Shown here piece after piece: positions 42,089-53,846 of a stretch of DNA of 64,000 bases. Location of the stretch: assembly GCA_034440635.1 (NCBI GenBank), contig JAOTON010001597.1, positions 1,488,001 to 1,552,000 of the forward strand, read 5' to 3'. The position numbers and the translations under genes were made by a program. The notes beneath the pieces are model-generated. The model was given only the letters and a program-made list of their open reading frames with translations. It did not search any database and had not been told where the DNA came from. Position 1 is the stretch's first letter. Each line of letters opens with the position of its first letter. The DNA is from Lepas anatifera. Taxonomy: Eukaryota > Arthropoda > Thecostraca > Lepadidae.

Positions 42089-43170
42089 AAACTTTTATAC
42101 AAATCACTTCTTTTATTGATACACTGCAAGAGTTGATATGAAACCCAAGGCTGAATGGGGACAGTTCTTCTGGTAATTTTTTTGATAGAAAGTTTCTTGA
42201 CTTCAGATGCAATCGTCTCCTGGAGGAATTTAGCGGCATGATTCGATGCGTTCATTGAGAGAAATCCTGGAAGTTTAGAAGAAACATTTTCTTTCAACAA
42301 GTTAATTTTCCGAAAATCAAATACTGAGCTGGTGGTTTTAGTTATTGTAGGGTTAGATAACTTAGCATACATCTGAAGTCTTATAGGTAGGTGATCGCTC
42401 AAGTCAGACAGAAGAACAGAAGATGACGAAATTAATGAGGGATCATTGCAGAAAAAATTGTCAATTAGTGTTTCGGAACTCTGTGTTATCCTAGTTGGAA
42501 TCGAAATTAATGGGAAATAGCCAAATGAAGCTAAAGTCTGGAAGAAAGAGCTGGTGGGTTCATGAGAATCAAGCTTTAGTAAGTCAAAATTGTAATCTCC
42601 TCCTATAATACACACGGTTTTGTTTCTGGAGATTTTGCCCAAGATGGTGTCAATGTAATTGATGAAGACAGCTGAAGGGAATGAGGGAGACCTATATACT
42701 GATCCAATGATAAATTTGAGAGGGTTGTGTATTTCGAGGAAGACTGATTGCTGTGACATTGTTTTAGCTTCCAGATCACCTCTCCTGCTGTACAGTAGAG
42801 ACCTGCAGATATAGATTCCCGCCCCTTTACCTCGGTGTTCTGGTGGAGATGAAGTTTCAAATGAGTAACCATCAATGTTATAAGAAGGAGCTGAGCCAGA
42901 TGATAGCCAAAGTTCTGTGACAAGAATGATGTGGGGCTTTGACGGAAGGCCAAGAATGAAGCGCTCAAGAGATTCAAAATTTTTGGGGAGAGATCTTATA
43001 TTAACATGAATAATTGAAAGCTGGTCAGGGGAAAGACCATGTTTGTGAATGTCAAGAGGTGATTTGTATGCACAAGATTCCAAAATTACATCAACACCAG
43101 AAGTGGGCAGAGGTTCATCATTGAGAAAACTGGAAAAATTAGGTTTTAGGCGGGCTTGACTTAAGTTCAA
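42085..43170 (-). pseudogene. Endonuclease domain of the CR1/L2-like element
   Basis: AP-endonuclease-type motifs: IIHVNIRSLPKNFESLERF, ILVTELWLSSGS, CIIGGDYNFDLLKLDS, IPTRITQSSETLIDNFFC and LSDHLPIRL. The first half is intact. The frame ends DLYKSL with TGA overlapping the ATG of the RT frame (ATGA at 42085-42088). Homologous elements normally keep endonuclease and RT in one ORF, so this is most simply a frameshift. Confidence 0.88.
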
Positions 43171-43179
43171 AGGTTGATC

Positions 43180-43800
43180 AATGCTGTATCAGTGACGTTA
43201 CTGGGAGATGCAAATATATGAGACAAAGACAGAACAAAAATAGGACAAGTTCCGGGAGCAGTTCTTGGCTAGATGGTGAACCAAACATCATTGTGAACAT
43301 GCAGGAAGAAAAAGAAAATCCGGAGTAATTGCAAAGGGCAATCAAGTACTGATGGTGATAATAGAGGTTCAATTAACAAAGTGACAGGTATGATATGTAC
43401 ATATAGTAAATTGACGGTATAACTGAAGGAAGCCAAACAAATTCATTACAGACTAGTAAAGCGTGGTTTCCTATGTAACCAGACATGCTGAGCTCAAATA
43501 TAATACTCACTTCCCGCGCTGATTTTATATTCCGATATAATTCGGCATGAAATCCGTCATATACCTCACGACTACCGATGCACCACCTCCGGAAGAAGAA
43601 GAATCGTGCAATAAACAAAGATGACGCTAATTCACGATGCCAGATTGGATTCCAGAATAATAATTCAATACAAGAATAATACACTAGATCTCTGAGAAAA
43701 TAGTCCAGAAAAACTCTACATGAATCAGCAGATTTCCCGCCGAGAGAAATCAATCTCAACTTTCGACTGATCTCCCCGCCAGTGATGAGGCCGGTACAAT
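43180..43800. other. Probable 5' UTR of the CR1/L2-like element and flank
   Basis: AT-rich sequence upstream of the endonuclease start on the minus strand. The frame at 43373-43759 has no recognisable domain. Confidence 0.4.
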
Positions 43801-43854
43801 GAAGGAAAATTCAGATTTATCAATGCAGTGTGGTTCAAAGATTTCGGGAATCAG

Positions 43855-44045
43855 GACAGTACGCGAGCAAAGCGAACGCAGCTCGCGAGCGAAGCGAGCG
43901 GACATGAGTCCTCCGAAGGCCCGGCCTTTGCCGGCGTTAGCCGGCAAAGCCGAGGCCGCCGGAGGCGAAAGTTGGCGCCGCAGGCTGGGTGCGCCGCAGG
44001 CAACGTCGCTAAATCAAAAAATGGTTAGGTAAGGTTAGGTTATGT
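43855..44045. repeat. GC-rich palindromic block with TTAGG-like tail
   Basis: A strong hairpin at 43910-43965: CCTCCG outer stem, then GGCCCGGCCTTTGCCGGC against GCCGGCAAAGCCGAGGCC with a GTTA loop. Just before it is an array of GCGAGCGAAGCGAGCG-type words (43862-43900). A degenerate GGTTAGGTAAGGTTAGGTTA lies at 44021-44043. No gene. Confidence 0.75.
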
Positions 44046-44847
44046 CATGTTTTCAAAGAAAATTTTGACGTTTTAAAGGATTTTGTTACTATCTGGAGTT
44101 ATTTAAAACAACGTTTATCAATTCAAAGGTTTTTATTTGCATCAATGCGGGATTGGAAAACACCATATCTGGTATCGTCTCAACATTTCCCGCACGGTTA
44201 CGGTCTTCTCCGCCGTGTGTGGTGGGTGGCGTATAATACCTACTACTTAGATTTTCATTTTCATTTTTGGGGGAATTGGTGCTTGGGCGCGGACAGCTGT
44301 GTTGAGCATCGATGAGAGTGAGGTGGAAAGGGTCGGAAACCATATCTCTTGAGGGTGTAAGTGATTTGTTTGTCTTCCTTCAGAATTACCAAATTGACTT
44401 TAATACAAGAACAATCCATATTGGAACAATACAAAAGAAGGCAAAAGTATTAACCTTAAGTGGTTCGAGGAGATCTGATGCCAAATGGTGCAGGTACTGC
44501 AGAACAGTGTCAATAAGGCAGAAGAACTTGCGACGTTAGTCCTGAGGAAGCAAAAAAAAAACATGAAAATTTGATACATGAGTCAGGACAATGATAGAGG
44601 AGTTGAAGACTTAACAAATTAGCATAAGTGGAAAACAAAGCAAAAGTGCAGGCGTTCAGCTACTCTGAAATCTTGTTAAATTGTTAAGCAGCCGACTTGA
44701 AGCTCAAAGCATTGAGCAGGAGTGATTAACCTAAGTTTGTGTATGAGAGACGGCTCAAGCAAATAGATGAAAAAAAACTTCTCATCTTCAATATCTAATA
44801 TTACTTCTTTACTTTAAACACTCCAACAACATCCGTGTGCGTTGCTA
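44046..44847. other. Unassigned sequence
   Basis: No recognisable gene, repeat or transposon terminus. Confidence 0.4.
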
Positions 44848-45110
44848 ATTGGCCTCGGTCATCGAAAGTGTTGGCACCTGGCGGATTTTTTTGGAAACGC
44901 CAGAAGAGGGACTGACGACTGGCGCGGCTGCTTCATATCCGGCACATATGTAAACAACCTCCTTGGTCCCTACACGGTTCCTATGGTAACGAATTTTCAG
45001 TCGTGGTAAACTCGTGAAAGAGCGTGGTTATACGTGAGGTTGGGTGGACGTGAATATTGAAGACTGGCGTTATTTTCTTGTTTCTTATAATCTTGGAAAG
45101 TTCAAAGAAA

Positions 45111-45336
45111 ATGGAGAAGAGACGGATAACCATTAGATCCAATCAGAAATGCTGCGTTCCTCAGTGTGTATCCTTCCGAAGAAAGTGTCGCAGTCTCAGC
45201 TTTCACAAGTTTCCTCAGGATAAGGTGCTGTCCAAGCAGTGGAAGTTGAAACTGAGAATTGGGAAGAAGATAGGCTCAAATGCTGCTGTCTGTTGCAGAC
45301 ATTTTCAGCCATCTGACTTCCATTGACATCCACCTG
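45111..45336 (+). pseudogene. THAP zinc-finger exon, copy 1
   Basis: Encodes MEKRRITIRSNQKCCVPQC, SFHKFPQDKVLSKQWKLKL and AVCCRHFQPSDFH. This is the C2CH THAP finger: Cys pair, FHKFP, conserved Trp, then C-x2-H-F. A donor CACCTG|GTAAGC follows at 45336/45337. A TGA at 45324-45326, absent from copy 2, ends the frame just before the donor. In-frame sequence extends upstream to 45057 (MKTGVIFLFLI) but is probably leader. Confidence 0.8.
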
Positions 45337-45794
45337 GTAAGCGGCTGTGAGGCCAGTGTACAAAGTATGGCATTTTCGACGAGATCTTGTATGCGCAAGT
45401 GCCCTTGGAGACAGGACCGAGTGGTGCGAATTTTATCAACCTGGTGCGAATATGCAAGGTTAGTGACACTTAAAATAAACAAATAATGGCTGAATGGCTA
45501 TTAAGACACAGGAGGGGCCTTATAAAAAGCCCTTAATTAACTGACTAATGATTGAGATAGCATTGCATTGCAGGGGTAGGAATGGGTGCATTTTTCCCTG
45601 GTATGTGGCATATTGGTGCGAATTTTTGGAGGATGGTGGTGCGAGAATTTTAGATGGCTGGTGCGACTCGTCTGGCCTGCTGCCATACTTTGCAGACTGG
45701 CTGTGGGCCAATCTCCAGTTCCGCTTATGCCTCCTTCCACTCCCTTGAGCCTGCTTCTAGCAGGAGTAGGCCTTTATCCTTGGACCGTCATCAA

Positions 45795-46061
45795 AGGCGG
45801 ATCCAGGATTGCCGATCGGGGGCACCTTCCCGGGGGGGCGAGGCGCCATTCTTGACCGAGAAACCCTATCGGATGGGAGCAAAACCCTATCGGTGGGAGC
45901 CGACTTTCGCATCCTGGGGTGGAGGGGGTGGGAAGCGAAATTTCAGGGGGCGTGGCCATTTCAGGGGCGCCGAGGGTCAATGGCGGGGGGCACATACTCC
46001 CTTTGCCCCTGGATTTGCCTATGGGGCACATGCCCACTTTGCTGTCCCTTTGGATCCGCCT
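45795..46061. repeat. Nested MITE-like block in THAP copy 1
   Basis: Inverted ends AGGCGGATCCA (45795-45805) and TGGATCCGCCT (46051-46061) enclose about 267 bp. The same arrangement occurs in copy 2 at 51669-51939. Confidence 0.75.
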
Positions 46062-46475
46062 ATGGCTGTATTCCTTTTAGCCCGGAAACATCTTGAAATA
46101 ATTCGGTAGATATACGCCTTTATTCGTTTCAAGCTGTCTGAAATTCCAGTTTGAATGTACGATGGAAAATGCGTTTCCAAACATAAGCGTCGCCACCGGC
46201 AAAAAAGTGGGGATGGGGTTGCAGCAAACTTTAACCTGATCCTGACTACAAACTTTGCTCCTTGGGACCAAAAACTCCTCGAATTTGGGCTCCTCACTGC
46301 CTTCTGCAGCGGCTGGTTATAAGCCACTGCCACATACCAGGCATAAAACACGTATAATTCACCGCTTACCATGCTATTTCCGGGCCCACTAACGTTGTTT
46401 ACCTTTCGGAGTCCCTCTTTCGCGGCCATCTTGGATGGCACACTAGCGCCACTGGTGAGCGTGACCGGGGTCAAT

Positions 46476-47704
46476 TGTTGTCGTCAGTGGTGGTTTTCTG
46501 AGAAAAGTGTGCGCCATTGCTGTCTTTGAAAAACAAATTCAGCAGAGTATGGGCTCAAGCTTAACTAACCTCAAGGCAAAATAGTAATTATCACGTGATA
46601 GTTCATGAAGTAATGCAAATATTTATATGCCTACATGCTACATTTATTTTTTTGTCCTAAATGCGCTGTCTGCCACCACCCTTTTCATTTTACCTATCAA
46701 TAGCTAATACTGCTATTAGCATTTAAAAATTGGACTTTGATTCGACAAAACCTTCAGGGAACCTCCAGCCGACTGGCTGGGGGACTCGGGACCAGCTGGA
46801 CATCGTCGCCTCAAGAACGCGTCCGTGACCGCCCTCACCCAGCGGCATTCTGGGGGCAGCTACTGGCGATGCTGGAGACACCTGGTGCCTATACGTCCAT
46901 ACACATGTATTTGCTGAATAAAAACACAATCAAATAAAATCAGATAAAACAGTACATAAGAAGTATAGGAAAGATCCCGCGGGAGGAAGAGAGAGGAAGA
47001 AAACATACTCAACAAATCGGTGAATCACACTTGCACACGGTAAAAAGCAGTTCAAGACAAAGCATATATATATATAAACACACGACCGTCGTCCTCATCC
47101 CCGCCCCGTACAGAGGGCGCAACTCGCAGGTGGCGCCATCATCGGAATAACCGGGAATGCATGATGAGCCGCAGTTCGCGCGCGTGCGCGCGCCGGCGGA
47201 GCGCGAGCGTAGGGGCGGGGAGGGCCGTCGCGCAGTCGGTCGGGCCGGACCGCGCGGTCACCGGCTGCCCGCCGCAGGTGTGCAGTCGGTCGGGCCGGAC
47301 CGCGCGGTCTCCGGCCGCACGCCGCAAGTGAGCAGCCGGGCAGGATCCCGGCACAGCTACTCTCCAGAGCCCTGAGGACAGCGTTATGTTATTGTGACAG
47401 GGCGGAAAGAGGAGAATGAAAGTGCGCCTGAGTTTAGTAAGTGAAAATGAAGTGATTGGGAGCGCGCAAAACAGAGCAGGGATTTAATGGAACGGCAGGG
47501 AGGTGCCTGAGGCCTGCCTGTGAGAGCGCCAACAGCTGCACTATTCAAAAATTTCTTTGCGGCGAGGTTTACTTTATGTTAATTATACTGGTTACACTTG
47601 TTATGTTGAGGCAAGCTTTGCGGTACATTGTTACAAAAATCAAGAGAGCGAACGCAAGCAAGTGAATGGTAAACAGTGCGTATCGGCATATAGAAACATA
47701 AAGA
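46476..47704. other. Repeat fragments between mobile elements
   Basis: At 46780-46890 there is one unit of the family that is tandem at 49.0-50.4 kb (CCGCCCTCACCCAGCGGCAT, CTGGCGATGCTGGAGACACC). At 47229-47330 a 52-bp GC-rich segment (GCAGTCGGTCGGGCCGGACC and so on) is present twice in tandem. No gene is recognised. Confidence 0.55.
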
Positions 47705-49030
47705 TTAGTAATCGTCCAGGTACAGTTTTGTTACAACCTTGCGGAAAAAGCTTTTACTCAGGGGTACGTCTTCCAAACATCTTATTTTTGAGGCGATGAT
47801 TTTGTTCCAGTTCCGGGGGGCAGCAATGAAAAATGAAAATTTGCGGTATAAGGTTGGAGCGAATTGCACAGCAAAATGCTGAGCTTGCCTGAAGTTTCTC
47901 CCCGTTTGGTTCGGATCCACTAGCTGTAATTTGTTTGCAATAACACATGGAACCGTGCGTCGTAGGTAGTTGTGCAAGATATTGATTTGGCTGAATTCAA
48001 TAAGGTCTGTTAATTTCAGAATTTTGTACTTTTTGAACAAGGGGCTGGTATGGGCCAAACGGTCAGTTTTGTCGATTACACGGAGAATCCTCTTTTGTAA
48101 AGTGGTTAATTTATTAAAGCGATAGGGAAATGCGTTCCCCCAAACAGGTAAACCATAATTTAGGTACGGGAGCACGAAAGAATTGTACAGCAGGAGGAGG
48201 TGACCGGAGTCAAATATGTGTTTTGATCTTGTGATAATTCCGATGTTGCGGGAAATCGCATTCTCAACGTTTTTGATGTGACTTGACCACTTCAGATCCT
48301 CATCGAGAGTAATGCCTAGATACTTAAATGAAAATTTACGTTGAATAGGGGTGTTATTGATAGCGATATTCAGGTCATTTTTGGATGAGGTCGAGAAGAG
48401 TTGATAAGATGATTTTTTCGCATTGATTGTGAGTCTGTTGCACAGCAGCCAGGACGTGATATCTGGCAGCGAGTCGTTAATTTTGTTTTGTAGTTGAGGT
48501 AAGTTATCAGCAGAGTATAGGAGGGCCGTGTCATCGGCAAACAGATAGAAATTTGGAATTTTGGAGCTTTTGGATATATCATTTACGTACAGCAGGAAGA
48601 GAAGGGGGCCCAGTACACTTCCCTGCGGGACGCCCCCTGGGCATTGCCCTGGGCATATTAGAGGAAATTCCGTTATACTTCACAATTTGAGTGCGATTTA
48701 AGAGGTAGGTACGAAAGAAATTTAGTGAACTACCCCGAATTCCGTAGTGATGGAGTTTAGAAAGAAGAATTTCGTGGTTTACGGTGTCGAACGCTTTGCT
48801 GAAATGCAAATACAATGAGGCCGAAACCTTTTTAGAGATGAGAGTAGATGTAATTTCGTCATGCAAAAGAGCAATCGGCATTAAAGTACTGTGATTTCTT
48901 CGGAATCCAAACTGGTTTTCAAAGAGAATGCGTTCATCATCCAAGAAACTAGAGATTTGGGCGTGAACAATTTTTTCAAGCACTTTTGAGAGAATGGGGA
49001 GAAGAGATATGGGCCGATAATTAGTAAATA
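47705..49030 (-). mobile_element. 5'-truncated CR1/L2-like retrotransposon with damaged RT
   Basis: Minus-strand RT region from FTNYRPISLLPILSKVLEKI (about 49030) to the C-terminal stop at 47705 (FFRKVVTKLYLDDY). Motif A reads SLYLHFSKAFDTVNHEILL, with His where Asp is expected. Motif C (LFADDTALLYSADN, about 48530) is intact. A frame change lies near 48640 (AMPRGRPAGK, where VPQGSVLGPL is expected). At the 5' side the element breaks off directly against the tandem repeat starting near 49030. Confidence 0.85.
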
Positions 49031-50410
49031 GGCCTCCGCCCGACCTCCGGATTCTCTGCCGGCACATGCCGACCTGAATGTAACGTGCCGGCCTACAGTA
49101 CGTACCGTCGGCAACAGGCTCATGTAGAGGCCGCCTGAAACTCCAGCCGGCCTTGTCGCTCCGGGAGCTGCCTCCGCGACGACCCTCACCCAGCAGTGTG
49201 CTGGGGGCGACCACCAGCTACGGCTGGGTGCACCTGGCTGCCTCTGCCTGGCCCTCGTCGGACTCTGCCAGCCCGCCCGCGCGGCGGCTGCGGTGTCAAA
49301 AAGTCCACCAGCACTATCCATCTTGCAGTCAGGACTGGAAAGTGCAGGAAGTATCATTGACAGTACTATATCCTCAGCTCTAGCCGGCTATGTCGTCGCA
49401 TCAGGAGCTGCCTCCGCTGCCGCCTGCACTCAGCAATGTACAGGGGGCGGCCACCAGCGACAACTGGAGGCACCTGGCTGCACTGCCGGCCCTCTTGAAA
49501 TCTCTCTGCCAGCCCACCTGCATAACGTGCCGACCTACAGACAGTGTGCCAACCTACAGTTAGCGTGCCGGCCTCGCACAGCAGTATGCTGGCGGCGGCC
49601 ACCAGTGATGACTGGATGCACCTAGCTACTTCTGCCCGGCCCTGCTCGGACTCTCTCTGTATATGTGGCACCTACAAGAGTGTGTCGACACATTCAGCAA
49701 CGTGCTGGCGCTGTGGACGTTGAGTCAGCAGTCGACCAGCACCGTCCAATATGCAAACAGGGCTGTTAACTCAAGAAGCATTGGTAGCTCGCAAAATCGC
49801 AGCTCCAACTGGCCATATCGTCGCCTCAAGAACTGCTTCCGTGACCGCCCTCAACCAGCGGCATGCTGGGGGCAGCTACTGGCGATGCTGGAGACACCTG
49901 GTGCCTCCGCCCGACCCTCCAGACTCTCTGCTGCCACGTGCCGGCCTACAGTACGCACCGTCGCCGCTGCCGCGATATAGGCGAGTCCACCAGCACTATT
50001 CAAAGTGCAGACAGGACTAGAAGTCTCAGGGAGTGGTTGTGGCGGTTTTCGTGTTTCCAACTAGCTGGACATGTCACTTCAGGAACTGTCCTCACTCAGC
50101 AGTATGCTGGGTGCAGACATCAGCGCCGAACGGTGCCTCCGGCGACGACTAGAGGCACTGGAATGCCCCCCGCCTGGCTCTCTACGGTCTCTCGGCCAGC
50201 CCAACTGCACGCACGTGCTGAGCTACTGGTACGTGCCGGCGCTGCGGCCTCAGCGGGTTCCGCTCGAGCGACCGGTGCGCTCTGCCCCCACTGCTGTCCT
50301 CACTCAGCAGTGTGCTGGGTGCAGATATCGGCGACGAGCGGAGCCTTCGGCGACGACTGGAGGCACCTGACTGCCCCCCGCCTGGCTCTCCGCGGACTCT
50401 CGGCCAGCCC
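49030..50410. repeat. Diverged tandem repeat, units about 220-425 bp
   Basis: At least five related units recur (near 49140, 49380, 49805, 50070 and 50290), each with a TCAGGAGCTGCCTC-like segment, an ACTCAGCAGTRTGCTGGGGG-like segment and a GGAGGCACCTGGYTGC-like segment. Frames on both strands are not supported as genes. Confidence 0.75.
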
Positions 50411-51203
50411 ACCTTTCTGCTTACTTGTTTTGTTCTTTGCGTTTTTGGTTCGTTTCCGTTAGTACCTTAATTTGGTCTCACCGAGCGCATCTTTTTGTTT
50501 GCCTGCTTAGATGTGACTTTGCTTTGCTTGTGTTTTTAGCCTGTTTTTGCTTGTTTTTCGTTCTGGTTTGTTTCCTTTTTGTTCGCACTGATCACATGCT
50601 TTTTTTCGCACTGATCACATGCTTTGATTTAATGTCTCATAGGTCCCTGCTCTGATTGGGTGCTTGTACTTACTTACTGTTTTTCTTACTTTTACTAATG
50701 TTTTTTTAAGATTTAATATGTTCAACATATGTGGGCCCTATACTTATAACTACTTATTACTTAACTTTGCTTATTTTGTTGCGTCCCCTGTTTTTGTTCG
50801 CTTGTTGTTTTGCTGCTTTGTTTTATTTTACTTCTTCTTCTTCAAGTATGTTTTTGGCGTTATGTTTCTGTCCAGTTCGTTCCTTAATGCTCTTCTCGTT
50901 TTGTTATGACATGTCAGTCTCTGTTTTGTGACATTTTTTCTGTTCGTTCCCGCTCCATGACTACTGCTTCATGCCAGGAACTTATGCCTTGTTCATTCTA
51001 TGTTAAACATTTGCTCTAATCTGATTCTGTTCGCTTACTTCCTTTTGTTTTATACTGCGTGCCTGTACAGTTCTATTCTGTTGTTCCTTATTGCTTTGCT
51101 TTGCCTTGTTCATGTCTTCTTTTGCTGGTCTCTTTATTTACTTCTATCCCCTGTCTGTATATAAGAAATGAAATAAAAAAGTTGATGATGATGATGATGA
51201 TGA
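50411..51203 (+). mobile_element. 3' end of a 5'-truncated non-LTR retrotransposon
   Basis: T-rich, non-coding sequence ends with AATAAA (51172-51177) followed at once by a (GAT)n tail at 51183-51203. This is the usual 3' end of I/Jockey-like or RTE-like elements. No RT remains. It may form one unit with the tandem repeats to its left. Confidence 0.55.
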
Positions 51204-51253
51204 AATGTTAAAATGTCTTTATTGCAAGAATCAGAGGGTTTATTTGGATAGTT

Positions 51254-52868
51254 ATTGACCCCGGTCACACTCACCAGAGGCGCTAGTGTGCCCTCCAAGA
51301 TGGCCGCGAAAGATGGACTCCGAAAGGTAAACAACGTTAGTGGGCCCGGGAATAGCATGGTGAGCGTATAATTATACGTGTTTTATGTTTGGTATGTGGC
51401 AGCGGCTTATAACCAGCCACTGCAGAAGCCAGAGAAGAATCAAAATTCGAAGAGTTTTTGGTCCCAAGGAGCAAAGCTTGTAGTCAGCATCAGGTTGAAG
51501 TTTGCTGCCCCCCCCACTTCTTTGCCGGTAGCGATGCTTGTGTTTGGAAACGCATTTTCCATCGTACATTCAAACTGGAATTTCAGACAGCTTGAAACAA
51601 AGAAAGGCGTATATCTACCGAATTATTTCAAGATGTCAGTTTTCTGGGCTAAAAAGGAATGCAGCCACAGGCGGATCCAGGGGGACGGCAAAGTGGGCAC
51701 GTACCCACATAGGTAGATCCAGGGGGCAAAGGGAGTATGTGCCCCCCCACCATCGACCCTCGGCGCCCCCTGAAATGACCACGCCCCCTGAAATTTAGCT
51801 TCCCACCACCACCCCCTTCCAGGATACGAAAGTCGGCTCCCACCGATAGGGTTTTGCTCCCATCCGATAGGGTTTCCCGGTCAAGAATGGTGCACCGCCC
51901 CCGGGAAGGTGCCCCTGATCGGCAATCCTGGATCCGCCTATGATGACGGCCCAAGGATTAAGGCTTACTCCTGCTAGAAGCAGGCTCAAGGGAGTGGAAG
52001 GAGGCATAAGCGGAACTGGAGATTGCCCCACAGCCAGTCTGCAAAGTATGGCAGCAGGCCAGACGAGTCGCACCAGCCATCTAAAATTCTCACACCACCA
52101 GCCTCCAAAAATTTGCACCAATCTGCCACATACCAGGGGAAAAAAGCACCCATTCCAACCCCTACAATGCAATGCTACCTCAATCATTAGTCAGTTAAGG
52201 ACTTTTTATAAGGCACCTCCTGTGTCTTAATGGCCATTCAGTCATTACTTGTTTAGTTTAAGTGTCACTAACCTCGCAAATTCGCACCAGGTTGATAAAA
52301 TTCGCACCACTCGGTCCTGTCTCCAAGGGAACTCGCACGGACGAGATCTCGTCGAAAATGCCATACTTTGCACACTAGCCTCACAGCCGCTTACCAGGTG
52401 GATGTGAATGGAAGTCAGATGGCTGAAAATGTCTGCAACAGACAGCAGCATTTGAGCCCATCTTCTTCCCAATTCTCAGTTTCGACTTCCACTGCTTGGA
52501 CAGCACCTTATCCTGAGGAAACTTGTGAAAGCTGTGACTTGGACACTTTCTTCGGAAGGATAAACACTGAGGAACGCAGCAGTTCTGATTGGATGTAATG
52601 GTTATCCTTCTCACCTCCATTTTCTTTGAACTTTCCAAGATTATAACAAACAAGAAAATAACGCCAGTCTTCAATATTCACGTCCACCCAACATGAACTA
52701 CACTTTTTCACAACAACGAGTTCACCACGACTGAAAATAAACGTTCAAAATCTATATCGCGTTCAACAATGCGCCGGATATGAAGCAGCCGCGCCAGACG
52801 TCAGTCCCTCTACTGGCGTTTTCAAAAAAATCCGCCAGGTGCCAACACTTTCGATGACCGAGGCCAAT
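51254..52868 (-). mobile_element. THAP-domain DNA transposon, copy 2 (inverted)
   Basis: A second copy of the 44.85-kb element in opposite orientation, 1,615 bp. ATTGACCCCGGTCA is at 51254-51267 and the inverse of ATTGGCCTCGGTCA at 52855-52868. The same order of THAP exon, downstream intron-like sequence and nested AGGCGGATCCA block (51669-51939) is kept. The two copies are 4.8 kb apart and could pair in a transcript or during replication. Confidence 0.75.
52395..52620 (-). pseudogene. THAP zinc-finger exon, copy 2
   Basis: Encodes MEVRRITITSNQNCCVPQC, SFHKFPQDKVLSKQWKSKL and AVCCRHFQPSDFHSHPP. It is open up to the donor CACCTG|GTAAGC (52395/52394), unlike copy 1, so this may be the less damaged exon. 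No following exon can be identified, so the protein's remainder is unknown. Confidence 0.8.
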
Positions 52869-53191
52869 AATACATTAGCAATTTTCTATGAAATAGTTCT
52901 CCAATTTTGCTTGAGCGATAGGCACGGACTATATAACGGACGTGCCACTCTCGCGATTTCCCGTATCAAAACACTTTTCACTGCCATCTATTGAGCGAAA
53001 CACACAAAATAAGTAGCCGCCGCCATCTTGGATGCTTTTAACATTGTAACGGCCATAGGCGGATTGTTTACGGCGGAAAGGTTTCGATTTTTAAAGTTGT
53101 GCGCTAGTTGCGTGGGTATTTTCGAAGTGTGGCGGATGCGGGTGAGTCTTTATTTGATGTTAGAAGTATAATCTCGTCTAAGTTTGGATTA
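52869..53191. other. Unassigned sequence before the BEL/Pao element
   Basis: No gene recognised. The CTAAC target duplication of the LTR element ends this stretch. Confidence 0.4.
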
Positions 53192-53196
53192 CTAAC

Positions 53197-53846
53197 TGTT
53201 CTCGCCTCCGGCTACATGGGTTAGTTGTCGAAAAATACACTACTGGGCACTTTGGTTCAATATTTCCCAGAAGTGATGTCTCGCAATGACCGCCGAAAGC
53301 CAAGTGACGTAAAAACTGGCGAAACGGAAAACAACAATTAGACAAACATCACCTCACGAAAGAATCACACCATAAACACAAACATGTACACTCTCATTGA
53401 ACACTCACAATCTAACCAATGACTCACAAAAGATAGACTCTGACTCACGACAGATAGACTCTAACTCACGACAGCTAACTCTGACTTGTACTGAAAATGA
53501 CTAGAACACATACGACAATTTACTGAACATTAGTACGAACTTCAAGGCAATCTGTAGGTAAGCCAAATGACATTGAGTCAGGGCGAATGATTACGTACTC
53601 CGTGCTCTGTCATGCAGGTGCTCTGGAAATCTCAGTTGATATTTAATCAAACGAACAAACTTGCTCCTTTGTAACTACGCCTCCACTCAAAAGCCTTAGC
53701 ATGAGGCAACAAGTGAGGCCATTAACGCCCTTTTCTACACCTTACATTGACCTGCAAAGGAAGAGGCTTATAATCAAACAACCTTGAACAGATCACACAT
53801 ATTAATACTTCCCTCAATCGAAACCGGCGTTATAACGGCGGTAACA
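53197..53846 (-). repeat. 3' LTR of the BEL/Pao element
   Basis: 650 bp with TGTT...AACA ends. Nearly identical to 60620-61270, with only scattered single-base differences and small indels (such as AACCAATGACTC against AACCAAAATGACTC). Confidence 0.95.

Larger units (their letters stand above)
40194..43170 (-). mobile_element. Nearly complete CR1/L2-like non-LTR retrotransposon (ORF2)
   Basis: Minus strand: endonuclease frame 43170-42085, RT frame 42088-40505 and C-terminal tail 40490-40194. The sequence is continuous apart from a frame change at the endonuclease-RT border and one at the tail. The 5' UTR probably extends towards 43800. No ORF1 or target duplication was found. Confidence 0.88.
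44848..46475 (+). mobile_element. THAP-domain DNA transposon, copy 1
   Basis: Begins ATTGGCCTCGGTCA (44848-44861) and ends with the inverse of ATTGACCCCGGTCA (46462-46475), 12 of 14 matching. Length 1,628 bp. It carries a THAP exon with a splice donor, and further inside a nested block with AGGCGGATCCA ends. No catalytic transposase region is seen, so it is non-autonomous. A target duplication is not evident. THAP domains occur in P-element and Kolobok transposases, but the superfamily cannot be decided here. Confidence 0.75.

Noticed and set aside
43855..43990. Bacterial insertion or horizontal transfer suggested by REP-like hairpins and high GC
   Set aside because: No bacterial coding sequence, only about 130 bp, and flanked by eukaryotic repeats.
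44021..44043. Interstitial telomere
   Set aside because: Only three imperfect TTAGG-like units, too short to support a telomeric origin.
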